Positions 6,668 to 18,404 are shown, numbered from the stretch's first letter. The stretch: DNA of 64,000 bases from Caulobacter mirabilis (GCF_002749615.1 NZ_CP024201.1:4484001-4548000), one strand, 5' to 3'. Notes: generated by a model not told the origin, from the letters alone. Numbers and translations are program-made.

Positions 6668-8626
6668 CTAGTACGGGATTTCCTGCGGCGCCGGCGCCGG
6701 GGCTTTCGGCTCCGGCTGCGCGGGCGCGGTCGGCTGGGCCGGTTCGTTCCCGCCGATGCCGAGGTTGGACAGGATGTCGCCGATCGCGTCAGGCTGCTGC
6801 TCAGGCGACGGCGCGTAGCCGCCGGGGATCGGCTGGGCCTTCAGCCGCGGCAGGGCTTGGCCCATGAAGGCGCGCCAGATGCCCGCGGGCGCCCCGCCGC
6901 CGGACACGCCCTTCATCGGCTTGTTGTTGTCCTTGCCGGTCCAGACCGCGGTCACGAAGCCGCCCGTGTAGCCGACGAACCAGGCGTCGCGATAGTCGCT
7001 GGTCGTGCCGGTCTTGCCGGCGATGTCGTAGTTCGGAACCTTGGCCCGGCGGCCGCTGCCGCTGTTCACGACCTCGCGCATCATCTGGTTCATGTAGGGC
7101 AGCGCCGGCGACCCGATCACCGAGCTGCGGGCGCGCTTCTCGAGGCTGTGGTCGTACAGCACCTTGCCGCTGGTCGTCCGGATGCGCTGGATGCCGTAGC
7201 CCTTGGCCAGGTAGCCGCCGTTGGCGAACGGGGCGTAGGCCTGGGCCATCTCCAGCGGGCTGACCTCGACCGCGCCGAGCGCCATCGAGGGATCGGTCTG
7301 GATCTTGGAGGTGATGCCCAGGCGCCGGGCGGTGTTGGCCACGTTGCCGGTGCCGACGTCGTTGGCCAACCGGGCGGCGACGGTGTTCACAGATTGCGCC
7401 AGCGCGGTCTGCAGCGTGATCTGGCCCAGGAACCGGCCGGTGTAGTTGCGCGGCTCCCAGTTCCCGATCTTCACCGGCTCGTCGACGACCATCTCGCCCG
7501 GCACGTGCCCAGCCTCGACGGCGGTCAGGTAGACGAACGGCTTGAAGGCCGAGCCGGCCTGGCGGCGGGCGCTGGTGGCCCGGTCGAACTGGCTGTCGGA
7601 GTAGTCGGCCCCGCCGACATAGGCCCGGACCCGACCCTCGCCGTCGATGGCCACCAGGGCCGCCTGCTCGACGCCCTGGCCCTGGGCCGCGGCGACGCCG
7701 TTGCGCACGGCCGTCTCGGCCGCCGCCTGAATCGGCAGGTCCAGCGTGGTCTCGACGATCAGGTCCTCGGTCGGCTCCCCGACCAGCGCGCGGACCTGGC
7801 TGTCGACCCAGTCAGTGAAGTACTGGGCGCGCTGGTTGGCCAGCACGGCCGAGACTCGGACGGGCGTCTTGATCGCCTCTTCGCGCTGCTCGGCCGTGAT
7901 CGCCTTGGTGGCGACCATCTCGTCCAGGACGATGTTGGCGCGGCGCTCGGCGCGGCCGGTGGCGGTGACGGGGCTGTAGCGCGACGGTCCCTTCATCATC
8001 CCGGCCAGCAGGGCGGCCTCGCCCAGGGTCAGCTTGGAGGCGGGCTTGTTGAAGTAGCGCTGGGCGGCGGCCTCGATGCCGTAGGCGCCGGCGCCGAAGT
8101 AGACCCGGTTCAGGTAGAGCGCCAGGATCTCCTTCTTGGTGAACTTCATCTCCAGCCACAGCGACAGGATCAGCTCCTGGGCCTTGCGTCGCGGCGTCTG
8201 GTCGAAGGTCAGGAACAGGTTCCGGGCCAGCTGCTGGGTGATGGTCGAGCCGCCGGCGGCCACGCACCAGCAGGAGATGTTCTTCACCATCGCCCGGCTG
8301 ATGCCGATCGGGTCGAAGCCGGGATGGTAGTAGAAGCGCCGGTCCTCGATGGCGATGAAGGCCTTGGGCACGTAGTCCGGCAGCTTGTCCAGATCGACCG
8401 GCGGCGCGTACTGGCTGCCGCGCACGGCGATCAGCGCGCCCGAACGGTCGAGATAGGAGATCGACGGCTGCCGCGTGACATCGTTGAGCTTCGAGACGTC
8501 GGGCAGGTCGGTCGCGAACACCGCGAAGAGGGCGACCAGGAAGATCATCCCCCAGACCCCGATCACCGCGCCCCAGTAAAACAGCGCCTGGAGCGGCGTA
8601 CGCCGTGCGCCCTGTGCCTTGGCCAT
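6668..8626 (-). CDS. mrcA: penicillin-binding protein 1A, bifunctional peptidoglycan synthase
   Basis: A 652-residue class A PBP. After a short cytoplasmic tail and one membrane anchor (about 18-40) comes the glycosyltransferase domain, with catalytic Glu in AIEDRRFYYHPG and the motif GGSTITQQLARN. The transpeptidase domain carries SxxK in GSAFKPF, SxN in QSVNTVA and KTG in AGKTGTTSDYRDAWF. The C-terminus is Pro/Ala/Gln rich and probably disordered. It polymerises and cross-links glycan strands in the periplasm. Divergent from recQ, with a 122-base shared control region. It is shorter than E. coli PBP1a because it lacks the OB insertion. Confidence 0.94.
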   Translation of the reverse strand: MAKAQGARRTPLQALFYWGAVIGVWGMIFLVALFAVFATDLPDVSKLNDVTRQPSISYLDRSGALIAVRGSQYAPPVDLDKLPDYVPKAFIAIEDRRFYYHPGFDPIGISRAMVKNISCWCVAAGGSTITQQLARNLFLTFDQTPRRKAQELILSLWLEMKFTKKEILALYLNRVYFGAGAYGIEAAAQRYFNKPASKLTLGEAALLAGMMKGPSRYSPVTATGRAERRANIVLDEMVATKAITAEQREEAIKTPVRVSAVLANQRAQYFTDWVDSQVRALVGEPTEDLIVETTLDLPIQAAAETAVRNGVAAAQGQGVEQAALVAIDGEGRVRAYVGGADYSDSQFDRATSARRQAGSAFKPFVYLTAVEAGHVPGEMVVDEPVKIGNWEPRNYTGRFLGQITLQTALAQSVNTVAARLANDVGTGNVANTARRLGITSKIQTDPSMALGAVEVSPLEMAQAYAPFANGGYLAKGYGIQRIRTTSGKVLYDHSLEKRARSSVIGSPALPYMNQMMREVVNSGSGRRAKVPNYDIAGKTGTTSDYRDAWFVGYTGGFVTAVWTGKDNNKPMKGVSGGGAPAGIWRAFMGQALPRLKAQPIPGGYAPSPEQQPDAIGDILSNLGIGGNEPAQPTAPAQPEPKAPAPAPQEIPY

Positions 8627-8748
8627 GTGGTGTGTCGCTTAATCCGGAAAAGTCGAGCGCGCTCGATCGAGCGTCTAACGCCCCTGTATCGTTGACAACA
8701 TATGAACACGACGTTTTCGCGGCGGAAGATAGCGGCCATAAGAGCCCC

Positions 8749-10593
8749 GTGACCGATTCCCTCCAGCCCGCCCGCGAGATCCTGCGCCACGTCTTCGGCC
8801 ATCCCGACTTCCGGGGGCTGCAGGCCCAGGTCATCGGCGAGGTGCTGGCCGGGCGCAGCGCCATGGCCGTCCTGCCCACCGGGGGCGGCAAGAGCATGTG
8901 CTACCAGATCCCCAGCATCGTCCGGCCGGGACTGGGGCTGGTGGTCTCGCCGCTGATCGCCCTGATGGCCGATCAGGTCGAGGGTCTGAAGCAGTCGGGC
9001 GTCGCCGCCGAGCGGCTCGATTCGAACACCGACATGGACCAGCGCCAGGAGATCTGGCGGCGGATCGACGCCGGCGAGCTGGACCTGCTCTACCTGTCGC
9101 CCGAAGGCCTGGCCCAGCCGGCGATGCTGAACCGCCTTTCGCGCACGCCGCTGGCCCTGATCGCCATCGACGAAGCCCACTGCGTCAGCCAGTGGGGGCA
9201 CGACTTCCGGCCCGAGTACCGCATGCTGGGCCGGCTGGCGGACATCTTCCCGGACGTGCCGCGCCTGGCCGTCACCGCCACGGCCGACGCCCGCACCCGC
9301 GAGGACATCCGCACCGAACTGCGCCTGGAGGGCGCGGCCGAGTTCGTCGACAGCTTCGCCCGTCCCGAGCTGGCTCTGACCGCCGAGCGCAAGCGCGGAG
9401 CCGGACACGGTCGGGTCGAGGAGCTGGTGCTGGCGCGGCCGGGCCGCTCCGGCGTGGTCTACGCGGGCTCCCGCGAGGGGACCGACAAGCTGGCCGAACG
9501 GCTCAAGGCCGCCGGCGTCCCGGCGCTGGCCTATCACGCCGGCCTCGACAAGACCCTGCGCGCCGACCGGCTGGAGCAGTTCCTGGAAGCGGACGAGGCG
9601 GTGATGGTCGCGACCATCGCCTTCGGCATGGGCGTCGACAAGCCGGACGTCCGCTTCGTGATCCACGCCGACCCGCCGGCCTCGATCGAGGCCTACTGGC
9701 AGGAGATCGGCCGCGCCGGCCGTGACGGTCAGCCCGCCGAGGGCATCACCCTGTACGGCTCGGCCGACATGGCCTGGGCCTTCCGCCGGATCGAGGGCCG
9801 CGAGGTCGGCGACGAGGTCCGCACGGTGCAGATGCGCAAGGTGCGCCAGCTGTACAACATGCTCGACGGCGTCGCCTGCCGGGCGGCGGCGGTGCGCCGC
9901 TACTTCGGCGAGGAAGGCGTCGCCCGCTGCGGCGTCTGCGACAACTGCGTCAGCCCGCCCAAGGCGATCGACGCCACCGTCAGCGCCCAGAAGGCGCTGG
10001 CCGCCGTACACCGCCTTGGCGGCCGGTTCGGACGCGGCCGCCTGGTCGATCACCTGCTCGGCAAGACCAAGGACGCCGGCCCGCAGGAAACTGGCCTCTC
10101 CACCTGGGGCATCGGCGCCGAATACAGCGCCGCCGGCTGGCGCGACCTGATCGACCAGCTGCTGTTCGAGGGCCTGCTGAGGGAAGATCCCAACGACGGC
10201 CGGCCGCTGATCGGGCTGGGCGACGCCGACGGGGTGAAGGGCGTCTATCGCGGCGAACGCCAGGTCTCCGTGCGCCAGCCGCCAGAGGCGACCGGCGACG
10301 CCGGGCGCGGCGGCGGGCGGCAGCGTCGGCGCGGCCGCGAACCCATGGAACCGCTGATCGGCGACGACCAGGTCCTGTTCGAAGCCCTGCGCGGCTGGCG
10401 GCGGGATGAAGCACACGAGCAGCATGTTCCGCCCTATGTCATCTTCCACGACGCCACCCTGGCGGCGATCGCCAAGGCGCGGCCACAGAGCCGTCCCGAG
10501 CTGGCCGCGATCAGCGGCGTCGGCGAGGGCAAGCTGGAGCGCTACGGGCGCGCCGTGCTGGACGTGATCCAGAACGCGGACCTGTACGGCTGA
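8749..10593 (+). CDS. recQ: ATP-dependent DNA helicase RecQ
   Basis: A 614-residue superfamily 2 helicase. Walker A is LPTGGGKSMCYQIP and the DExH box is AIDEAHCVSQWGHDF. Motif VI is in EIGRAGRDGQP. The four cysteines of the RecQ zinc site are in CRAAAVRRYFGE and CGVCDNC, and an HRDC domain closes the protein (after PPYVIFHDATL). RecQ unwinds recombination intermediates and stalled forks with 3'-5' polarity. The GTG at 8749 gives the standard N-terminus (TDSLQPAREILRHVFG). The upstream open frame lacks family similarity and crosses the promoter region. Confidence 0.94.
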   Translation: MTDSLQPAREILRHVFGHPDFRGLQAQVIGEVLAGRSAMAVLPTGGGKSMCYQIPSIVRPGLGLVVSPLIALMADQVEGLKQSGVAAERLDSNTDMDQRQEIWRRIDAGELDLLYLSPEGLAQPAMLNRLSRTPLALIAIDEAHCVSQWGHDFRPEYRMLGRLADIFPDVPRLAVTATADARTREDIRTELRLEGAAEFVDSFARPELALTAERKRGAGHGRVEELVLARPGRSGVVYAGSREGTDKLAERLKAAGVPALAYHAGLDKTLRADRLEQFLEADEAVMVATIAFGMGVDKPDVRFVIHADPPASIEAYWQEIGRAGRDGQPAEGITLYGSADMAWAFRRIEGREVGDEVRTVQMRKVRQLYNMLDGVACRAAAVRRYFGEEGVARCGVCDNCVSPPKAIDATVSAQKALAAVHRLGGRFGRGRLVDHLLGKTKDAGPQETGLSTWGIGAEYSAAGWRDLIDQLLFEGLLREDPNDGRPLIGLGDADGVKGVYRGERQVSVRQPPEATGDAGRGGGRQRRRGREPMEPLIGDDQVLFEALRGWRRDEAHEQHVPPYVIFHDATLAAIAKARPQSRPELAAISGVGEGKLERYGRAVLDVIQNADLYG

Positions 10594-10654
10594 CCCGCGG
10601 TGATGGACAGCGGCGCGGAGGGCGCCGATAGTCCGCCGTCTGAAGGAGGTCCGC

Positions 10655-11296
10655 TTGCTCAACCTGCATCGGCAGCTCGTCCGGCATGTCCTGCGCTATT
10701 CGCGGCGGCCGGACGAGGCCGAGGATCTCGCCCAGGAGGCTCTGCTGGCGGCCGTCGCCGCGGGCCGCGCCGATTTCGATGAACCTGGCAACCGACGCTG
10801 GCTGTTCGGGACGGCGCGCAACCTGGTTCGGCTCGAGGCCCGCCGGGCTGTGCGGCGCAAGCGTCGCGACCAGGCCTGGAGCGACACGAGCGCCGCCGGG
10901 CCCCCGCCGCCCGCCGCCAAACTGGACGCCTTCGCCGCCGGCCTGCCGCCGTCGCTGAGGATCGTCGCGCGACTGGCGTTGTCCGGCCACGACCGGCGCG
11001 AGATCGGCTATCTGCTCGGCGTACCGGACACGGCCCTGCGCAAGCGGATCAGCGACCTCCGCCGCCGCGCGGAGCGGGCCGGCGCGCTCCTGCCCGAAGG
11101 CCTGCCAGGCCTGAGCCTGGATCTGCCGTACGGCGCGATGCGGGATGCGATGCGGCCGATGCTGGACCGGCATGACGGCGCCTTGGCCAGCCATGACCCG
11201 GACGGACATTTCATCCTCGTCCGCGCTCACAAAACACCAGCCCGCGGCAACCAGACGTCCGAGCCCAGCCGGGCCCCATCGGAGGAACCAGAATGA
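10655..11296 (+). CDS. ECF-type RNA polymerase sigma factor
   Basis: A 213-residue sigma-70 family protein. Region 2 covers residues 1-70 (RRPDEAEDLAQEALLA, then RRWLFGTARNLVR) and region 4 covers about 90-140 (LALSGHDRREIGYLLGVPDTALRKRISDLR). A roughly 75-residue extension follows region 4. The start is TTG at 10655, supported by a near-perfect Shine-Dalgarno GAAGGAGGT at 10641-10649. No anti-sigma gene is adjacent. Its stop overlaps the ATG of the following VOC gene by four bases, so the two are translationally coupled. What it controls cannot be read from the sequence. Confidence 0.82.
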   Translation: MLNLHRQLVRHVLRYSRRPDEAEDLAQEALLAAVAAGRADFDEPGNRRWLFGTARNLVRLEARRAVRRKRRDQAWSDTSAAGPPPPAAKLDAFAAGLPPSLRIVARLALSGHDRREIGYLLGVPDTALRKRISDLRRRAERAGALLPEGLPGLSLDLPYGAMRDAMRPMLDRHDGALASHDPDGHFILVRAHKTPARGNQTSEPSRAPSEEPE

Positions 11297-11676
11297 TCCC
11301 CAAGCCGCATTCCGTCAGCATCGTCTTCTACGTCGCCGACATCGACCGCACCGAGCGCTTCTACACCGACGTCCTGGGCCTGGACCTGGAACGGCAGGAC
11401 GGCGAGCCGGCCTATCTGTCCGGCCGCCTGGACAGCGGGCTGGAGCTGGTCTTCTTCCAGATGGACGGCCGGCGCGGCGACACCCCCGCCCTGGTCTTCG
11501 ATCTGAAGGGCGGCGGCATCGACGACATCGTCGCCGACCTGGCCGAACAGGGCGTCACCATCGTCACCCCGGTCAGCGAGGCGCCGGGCGGCTGGAGCGC
11601 CGACTTTCTGGACCCCGACGGCTTCGGCCTGGGCCTCTGGCAGGCGGAGGATCTGCCGCGCACCCTGAAGGCCTGA
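11293..11676 (+). CDS. VOC (glyoxalase/bleomycin resistance) family protein
   Basis: A 127-residue protein with two beta-alpha-beta-beta-beta modules. It opens with PHSVSIVFYVADIDRTERFYTDVLGL, typical of glyoxalase-fold proteins, and closes with SADFLDPDGFGLGLWQ, where the metal-site acidic residue is usually found. VOC proteins may be isomerases, dioxygenases or drug-binding proteins, and the substrate is not predictable here. Its ATG lies within the stop codon of the sigma factor gene (ATGA), which suggests one mRNA. Confidence 0.8.
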   Translation: MIPKPHSVSIVFYVADIDRTERFYTDVLGLDLERQDGEPAYLSGRLDSGLELVFFQMDGRRGDTPALVFDLKGGGIDDIVADLAEQGVTIVTPVSEAPGGWSADFLDPDGFGLGLWQAEDLPRTLKA

Positions 11677-11744
11677 CGCCGCCAATCGTCGGCCGCGCGG
11701 CCTTGCGCGGTCGACAACGGCGGCCGTGTCCGCCAGTGTTCGGC

Positions 11745-12827
11745 ATGCTTCGCCATCACCTGCCCCTCTGGACCTGGATCTGCCCCCTCGCGGGCTGGCT
11801 GCTGCTCGCCGTCGCGGGACAGGTCGATCATCCGCTCTTCGCCGTGGTCCTGGGCGTCGGGCTGGTGGGCGCGGTGCTCGCGGCCGTGCACCATGCCGAG
11901 GTCGTCGCCCACCGCGTCGGCGAGCCGTTCGGCACCCTGGTGCTGGCCCTGGCGGTGACCATCATCGAGGTGGCGTTGATCGTCTCGATGATGCTGTCGG
12001 GCAAGGACGGCGCGGCCTCGCTGGCCCGCGACACCATCTTCGCCGCCATCATGATCATCCTGAACGGCATGGTCGGCCTGTGCCTGCTGGTCGGCGGACG
12101 CCGCCATGGCGAGCAGTCCTTCGGCATGTACGGCGTCAACGCCGCCCTGGCGACCCTGGCCACCATGGCGGTGATCGCCCTGGTGCTGCCCAACGCCACG
12201 ACCAGCGCGCCGGGCCCGGTCTATGCGCCCAGCCAGCTGCTGCTCGCGGCGATCGCCTCGTTCGTGCTCTACGGCGCCTTCGTGCTGGTGCAGACGGTCC
12301 GCCATCGCGACTACTTCCTGCCGCAAGGCGCCTCCGCCGATGACGCCGAGGCCCACGCCGCCCCGCCGAGCACCCGCGTGGCGCTGGTGGCCGGCGGCCT
12401 GCTGCTGGTCTGCCTGGTCGCGGTGGTCCTGCTGGCCAAGGGCCTGTCGCCGACCATCGAGGGCGCGGTCGCCGCCGCCGGCGCGCCGAAGGCCGTGGTC
12501 GGCATCGTCATCGCCGCCATCGTGCTGCTGCCCGAGAGCGTCGCGGCCCTGAACGCCGCCCGCCACAACCGCCTCCAGACGAGCATGAACCTGGCGCTGG
12601 GCTCGGCCCTGGCCTCGATCGGCCTGACCATCCCGGTGGTCGCCGTGCTGGCCGTCGTCAACGGCTGGCAGCTGGAGCTGGGCCTCGACTTCAAGGGGAT
12701 GGTGCTGCTGGTGCTGTCGCTGCTGGTCGCCACCCTGTCCCTGGGCACCGGGCGGACCACCATCCTGCAGGGGACGGTCCACCTGGTGATCTTCGCGGTC
12801 TACCTGTTCACGACCATCGTGCCCTGA
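11745..12827 (+). CDS. chaA: calcium/sodium:proton antiporter, ChaA family
   Basis: A 360-residue integral membrane protein with about eleven hydrophobic helices. It shows the two inverted alpha-repeats of the CaCA superfamily: GEPFGTLVLALAVTIIE in the first half and PESVAALNAARHN with the following SMNLALGSALASIGLT in the second. The acidic residues in these repeats bind the cation. ChaA exports Ca2+ (and Na+ or K+ at high pH) in exchange for protons. The ATG at 11745 is chosen because the upstream part of the open frame is Arg/Pro-rich shadow of the VOC gene. It is convergent with gyrB. Confidence 0.87.
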   Translation: MLRHHLPLWTWICPLAGWLLLAVAGQVDHPLFAVVLGVGLVGAVLAAVHHAEVVAHRVGEPFGTLVLALAVTIIEVALIVSMMLSGKDGAASLARDTIFAAIMIILNGMVGLCLLVGGRRHGEQSFGMYGVNAALATLATMAVIALVLPNATTSAPGPVYAPSQLLLAAIASFVLYGAFVLVQTVRHRDYFLPQGASADDAEAHAAPPSTRVALVAGGLLLVCLVAVVLLAKGLSPTIEGAVAAAGAPKAVVGIVIAAIVLLPESVAALNAARHNRLQTSMNLALGSALASIGLTIPVVAVLAVVNGWQLELGLDFKGMVLLVLSLLVATLSLGTGRTTILQGTVHLVIFAVYLFTTIVP

Positions 12828-12846
12828 GCCCGCGAGGGCAGAGACC

Positions 12847-15282
<2,436 letters not shown>

Positions 15283-16431
15283 TCACTCGTCCAGAACGGT
15301 CAGGCCGGTCGGCTCCACGCGGACGCCGAGGGCCCGACCCTTGAAAGGGTCGAACAGCGCCTGGTCGGTTCCGGTCAGGAACGCCTGAAGGCCCAGCGCC
15401 GCGATTTCATCGGCCAGCGCGGCCCGCCGGAGCGGGTCCAGATGCGCGGCGACTTCGTCGAGCAATAATATAGGACTTGGCGCTGATTCTGCACGGGAAA
15501 GTCGCGCCGCCTGGGCCAAAACCAGGTTCAGAATCAAGGCTTTTTGCTCTCCGGTGGAGCATTCGGCGGCCGGACGATCCTTTTCCGCGTGCACCACCGC
15601 CAGATCGCCTCGGTGCGGCCCCGTCAGAGCCCGCCCGGCGGACGAATCGCGAGGCCGCGCCGCGGCCAGGGCGGCGGCCAGCCTGGCCTCGATCTCGGAG
15701 AACTCCACGCCTTCGCCGGCCAGCTTTTCCCACTCGCCGGTCAGGCCGAGGCGCGCCTGCGGAAAGGGCCGATCGCCTCGGCCGTCGATCTCGGTCTGGA
15801 GGGCCGACAGGGTTCGCGCCCGCGCCTCCGCCAGCAGGGCGCCCGACTCGGCCAGGCGCGCCTCCAGCGCCGACAGCCAGACCGGGTCAGGCTCGCCGCC
15901 GGTCTCGTCGGTCAGCAGCCGCATCCGTTCGCGCATGGCCTTGTCGTAGGCGTTGGCGACAGCCGCATGGCGCGGCTCGGCGGCGAACACCAGACGGTCG
16001 AAGAACTTGCGCCGGTCGCCGGCGGCCTCAAGGAACAGGCGGTCCTGCTGGGGCGTCAACCAGATTGGCCGGACATGGTCGGCCATTCGGCCGGGGGGCA
16101 CGGTCTCGCCCTCGATCCGCACCAGCCGCCGGGCGGCGCCGGGCGCCTCCGTTCCGGCGCCGAGCCGGACCTCGTCCTCATCGTCCTGGATCAGCGCCGA
16201 CACCGCCCAAGCCCGCCCTGTCGCTTCGCCCGGCAGGCGGCGGCCGACCTCGGCCAGGCTGGAGCCGCGCAGACCGCGCCCCGGCGACAGCAGGCTGATC
16301 GCCTCCAGCAGATTGGTCTTCCCCGCCCCGTTCGGCCCCCACAGGCAGACGGTTCGCCCCTCGGCGCGCAACTCCGCCCGCTCGTAGGAGCGGAAGTCGG
16401 TCAGGGCCAGGGTGACGAGGGCGGAGCGCAC
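15283..16431 (-). CDS. recF: DNA replication and repair protein RecF
   Basis: A 382-residue SMC-like ATPase. Walker A is LWGPNGAGKTNLLEA, the signature is in CSTGEQKALILNLVLA and Walker B is ILLLDEVAAHLD. RecF loads RecA at single-strand gaps together with RecO and RecR. The start is GTG at 16431 (MRSALVTLALTDFRSY), which gives the normal RecF N-terminus. recF and gyrB are directly adjoining. dnaN, usually just upstream of recF, is about 2 kb away here with four small genes between. Confidence 0.95.
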   Translation of the reverse strand: MRSALVTLALTDFRSYERAELRAEGRTVCLWGPNGAGKTNLLEAISLLSPGRGLRGSSLAEVGRRLPGEATGRAWAVSALIQDDEDEVRLGAGTEAPGAARRLVRIEGETVPPGRMADHVRPIWLTPQQDRLFLEAAGDRRKFFDRLVFAAEPRHAAVANAYDKAMRERMRLLTDETGGEPDPVWLSALEARLAESGALLAEARARTLSALQTEIDGRGDRPFPQARLGLTGEWEKLAGEGVEFSEIEARLAAALAAARPRDSSAGRALTGPHRGDLAVVHAEKDRPAAECSTGEQKALILNLVLAQAARLSRAESAPSPILLLDEVAAHLDPLRRAALADEIAALGLQAFLTGTDQALFDPFKGRALGVRVEPTGLTVLDE

Positions 16432-16570
16432 GGGATGTGTCTAGCGGCTGCGGCGAGTTGCTCCCACCCTCTTCTGTGATCCCGAGGATGGCGGACAGCT
16501 GTGAAACCGCATTGCAAATGCGACCCGTTCGCATCACAACAGGCGCCTGATGTGAGAAGGAGCCTGGGCC

Positions 16571-17053
16571 ATGATCAAACAACACCTGCAGATCGTCGGC
16601 CTCGCCGCCGTTTCCGCCCTGGCGCTGGCCGGCGCCGTCCAGGCGGCCCCGCACGGTCAGAGCGACTTCATCCGCGACTACGACTCCAACAAGGACGGGA
16701 CCGTCACGAGCGCCGAGTTCGAAGCCGTCCGCACGGCGCGCCTGAAGGCCATGGATCTCGATGGCGACGGCCGGGTCTCGGAAGCCGAGTACATCGGCGA
16801 GTACGCGACTCGGCTCGACGCCAAGCTGGCCGCCTCCACGGCGTCGGCCGAGGAGAAGGCCGCCACGCGCGAGGGCCAGCTGAAGCAAGCCAAGGTCCGC
16901 TACGACGTGCTCGACGGCGACAAGAACGGCGACCTGACCGCCGCCGAGTTCGCCGCCTCCGGCAAGCGCGCCTTCGCCGAGCAGGACGGCGACGGCGACG
17001 GCGTGGTCAAGGCCGGCGAGCCGAAGCGGGTCACCAAGCCGACGGCGCCGTAG
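16571..17053 (+). CDS. secreted EF-hand calcium-binding protein
   Basis: A 160-residue protein with a signal peptide (residues 1-26, cleavage after GAVQA). Four EF-hand loops are visible: DYDSNKDGTVTSAEF, DLDGDGRVSEAEY, DGDKNGDLTAAEF and a last DGDGDGVVKAGE. The loops pair as 1+2 and 3+4, joined by a Lys/Ala/Glu-rich helix. It should bind calcium in the periplasm or outside the cell; the partner is unknown. A good ribosome binding site (AGAAGGAG, 16555-16562) precedes the ATG. Similar small EF-hand proteins are common in Caulobacterales. Confidence 0.85.
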   Translation: MIKQHLQIVGLAAVSALALAGAVQAAPHGQSDFIRDYDSNKDGTVTSAEFEAVRTARLKAMDLDGDGRVSEAEYIGEYATRLDAKLAASTASAEEKAATREGQLKQAKVRYDVLDGDKNGDLTAAEFAASGKRAFAEQDGDGDGVVKAGEPKRVTKPTAP

Positions 17054-17093
17054 GGAACGGCTCTCTTCCTCCCGCCATCAGGAGGATTGGTTT

Positions 17094-17402
17094 TTAACGC
17101 GCGCCCAACCGCACAAGCACCTCCGCCGGAATACCGTAGTGCTCGATGACGGGCTTCTGGTTCCGCTGGCCCAGCAGCTCGCGCTGGATGAACAGGCCCC
17201 AGACCGCGTCGGCCGCCGCCTTCAGCGCGGCGGGGCGATCCCCCTCGGCGGCCTCACGTAGCGCCGCGAGGGTCGCCTCCACCCGTCGACCGGCCCGCCC
17301 CAGCGACGCGGCCTGTTCGGCGGCCAGCTCGACCTGCAGGGCGCCGTCGCCGGTCTCGAACCGGAAGCCGCCCGTGAACGACTGCGGGGGACGAAGGGAC
17401 AT
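17094..17402 (-). CDS. conserved hypothetical protein (possibly DUF6665)
   Basis: A 102-residue soluble protein, mostly helical after a short beta-like N-terminus (FTGGFRFETGDGALQVEL). Its middle (AAEQAASLGRAGRRVEATLAAL) and end (WGLFIQRELLGQRN, then VIEHYGIPAEVLVRLGAR) read like the small alphaproteobacterial family I associate with DUF6665, but I am not certain of the number. It has no catalytic motif, signal peptide or membrane segment. It is convergent with the EF-hand gene and divergent from the next VOC gene. Confidence 0.65.
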   Translation of the reverse strand: MSLRPPQSFTGGFRFETGDGALQVELAAEQAASLGRAGRRVEATLAALREAAEGDRPAALKAAADAVWGLFIQRELLGQRNQKPVIEHYGIPAEVLVRLGAR

Positions 17403-17532
17403 GGCGGCAGTCTAACGCCTGTTCGGCATTTTTCGGAGCCGATGTCGGTTCGCCGCCGCTTCGCGCGTCCTCGGGACGGAACGGTCCGCCGGCCCAGCCG
17501 CTCGGACCCCGTGCGAACAGGAGGACGACGCG

Positions 17533-18003
17533 ATGAAGGTCACCCAGCATCTGTGGTTCGAGAAGGACATGGCGGCGGCGATCCGCCTCTACGTCTCGCT
17601 GATTCCGGGCTCGAAGATCGTGAACACCACCGCCGTCGAGGCCGACAATCCCTCCGGCCCGGCGGGCAGCGTGACGATTACCGAGTTCACCCTCGGCGAC
17701 CAGGCCTACATGGCCATCGAGGCCGGTCCGCTGGACCCGTTCAACCACAGCTTCTCGATCATGGTCGAAGTCGAGACCCAGGCCGAGATCGACCGCCTGT
17801 GGGACGCCCTGAGCGACGGTGGCAGCATCGAACAGTGCGGCTGGCTGAGGGACCGCTGGGGTCTCTGCTGGCAGATCGCGCCGCTGCGCCTGCGCCAGCT
17901 GCTGGACGATCCCGACAAGGCCAAGGTCAAGCGCGTGACCGAGCAGATGCTCAAGATGGTCAAGCTCGACATCGCACCCCTGGAGGCCGCGGCGAAAGGG
18001 TGA
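17533..18003 (+). CDS. PhnB-like VOC family protein
   Basis: A 156-residue protein of the PhnB / 3-demethylubiquinone-9 3-methyltransferase-like VOC group. It opens with KVTQHLWFEKDMAAAIRLYVSLIPGS and has the family motifs GPLDPFNHSFSIMVEVETQAE and CGWLRDRWGLCWQI. These proteins have a glyoxalase fold without proven methyltransferase activity. The ATG at 17533 is preceded by GGAGGAC at 17520-17526. The function of this copy is unknown. Confidence 0.82.
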   Translation: MKVTQHLWFEKDMAAAIRLYVSLIPGSKIVNTTAVEADNPSGPAGSVTITEFTLGDQAYMAIEAGPLDPFNHSFSIMVEVETQAEIDRLWDALSDGGSIEQCGWLRDRWGLCWQIAPLRLRQLLDDPDKAKVKRVTEQMLKMVKLDIAPLEAAAKG

Positions 18004-18108
18004 GCCGGGCGCGGCGGCCCGCTAGGAACGCGGATGGGCGTCGGCCGCCCGTGCATCTATAAGCCCGGGACCGGCGGCGCGAAGCGACCGGAAGCTCGGG
18101 GGCGGCGG

Positions 18109-18381
18109 ATGAAGCTTGAGGATCTGGCGGCGATCGGCGTGGCGCTTGCGGCCGCCGCGGTGGTCATGGTGGTGCGCCGACAGCGTTCCGCAGACGGCCA
18201 GGGCTTCAGCGTCCAGGTCGGCGACGCGGTGCTCTGGGGCCACTTTCGGGTGAAGGACGGACAGGTGCATGTGACCTGCGACCAGGGCTCCAAGAGCGCG
18301 CCCATCGGCAACCGTGACCCGATCCACGTCGCCGAGGTCCTGTTGGCTGAAATCCACGCGCGGACAAGCACGGGCGCCTGA
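18109..18381 (+). CDS. small hypothetical protein with one membrane anchor
   Basis: A 90-residue protein. An N-terminal hydrophobic helix (LAAIGVALAAAAVVMVV, residues 5-21) is followed by a basic stop-transfer RRQRS and a short soluble domain with beta-strand character (FSVQVGDAVLWGHFRVKDGQVHVTC). I do not recognise a family. The ATG at 18109 sits after a GGGGGCGG stretch; an in-frame ATG at 18034 would add an unlikely Arg/Gly-rich leader. It is convergent with dnaN. Confidence 0.55.
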   Translation: MKLEDLAAIGVALAAAAVVMVVRRQRSADGQGFSVQVGDAVLWGHFRVKDGQVHVTCDQGSKSAPIGNRDPIHVAEVLLAEIHARTSTGA

Positions 18382-18404
18382 AGCCCGCTCCAGCCCCGCC
18401 GCGG

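Noticed and set aside
6632..8695. 687-codon open frame on the plus strand
   Set aside because: It is antisense to PBP1A, whose domains are unmistakable; high GC content leaves long open frames on the opposite strand.
8680..8748. SOS box in the PBP1A/recQ gap
   Set aside because: GAAC is followed at the right spacing by TTTC, not GAAC or GTTC.
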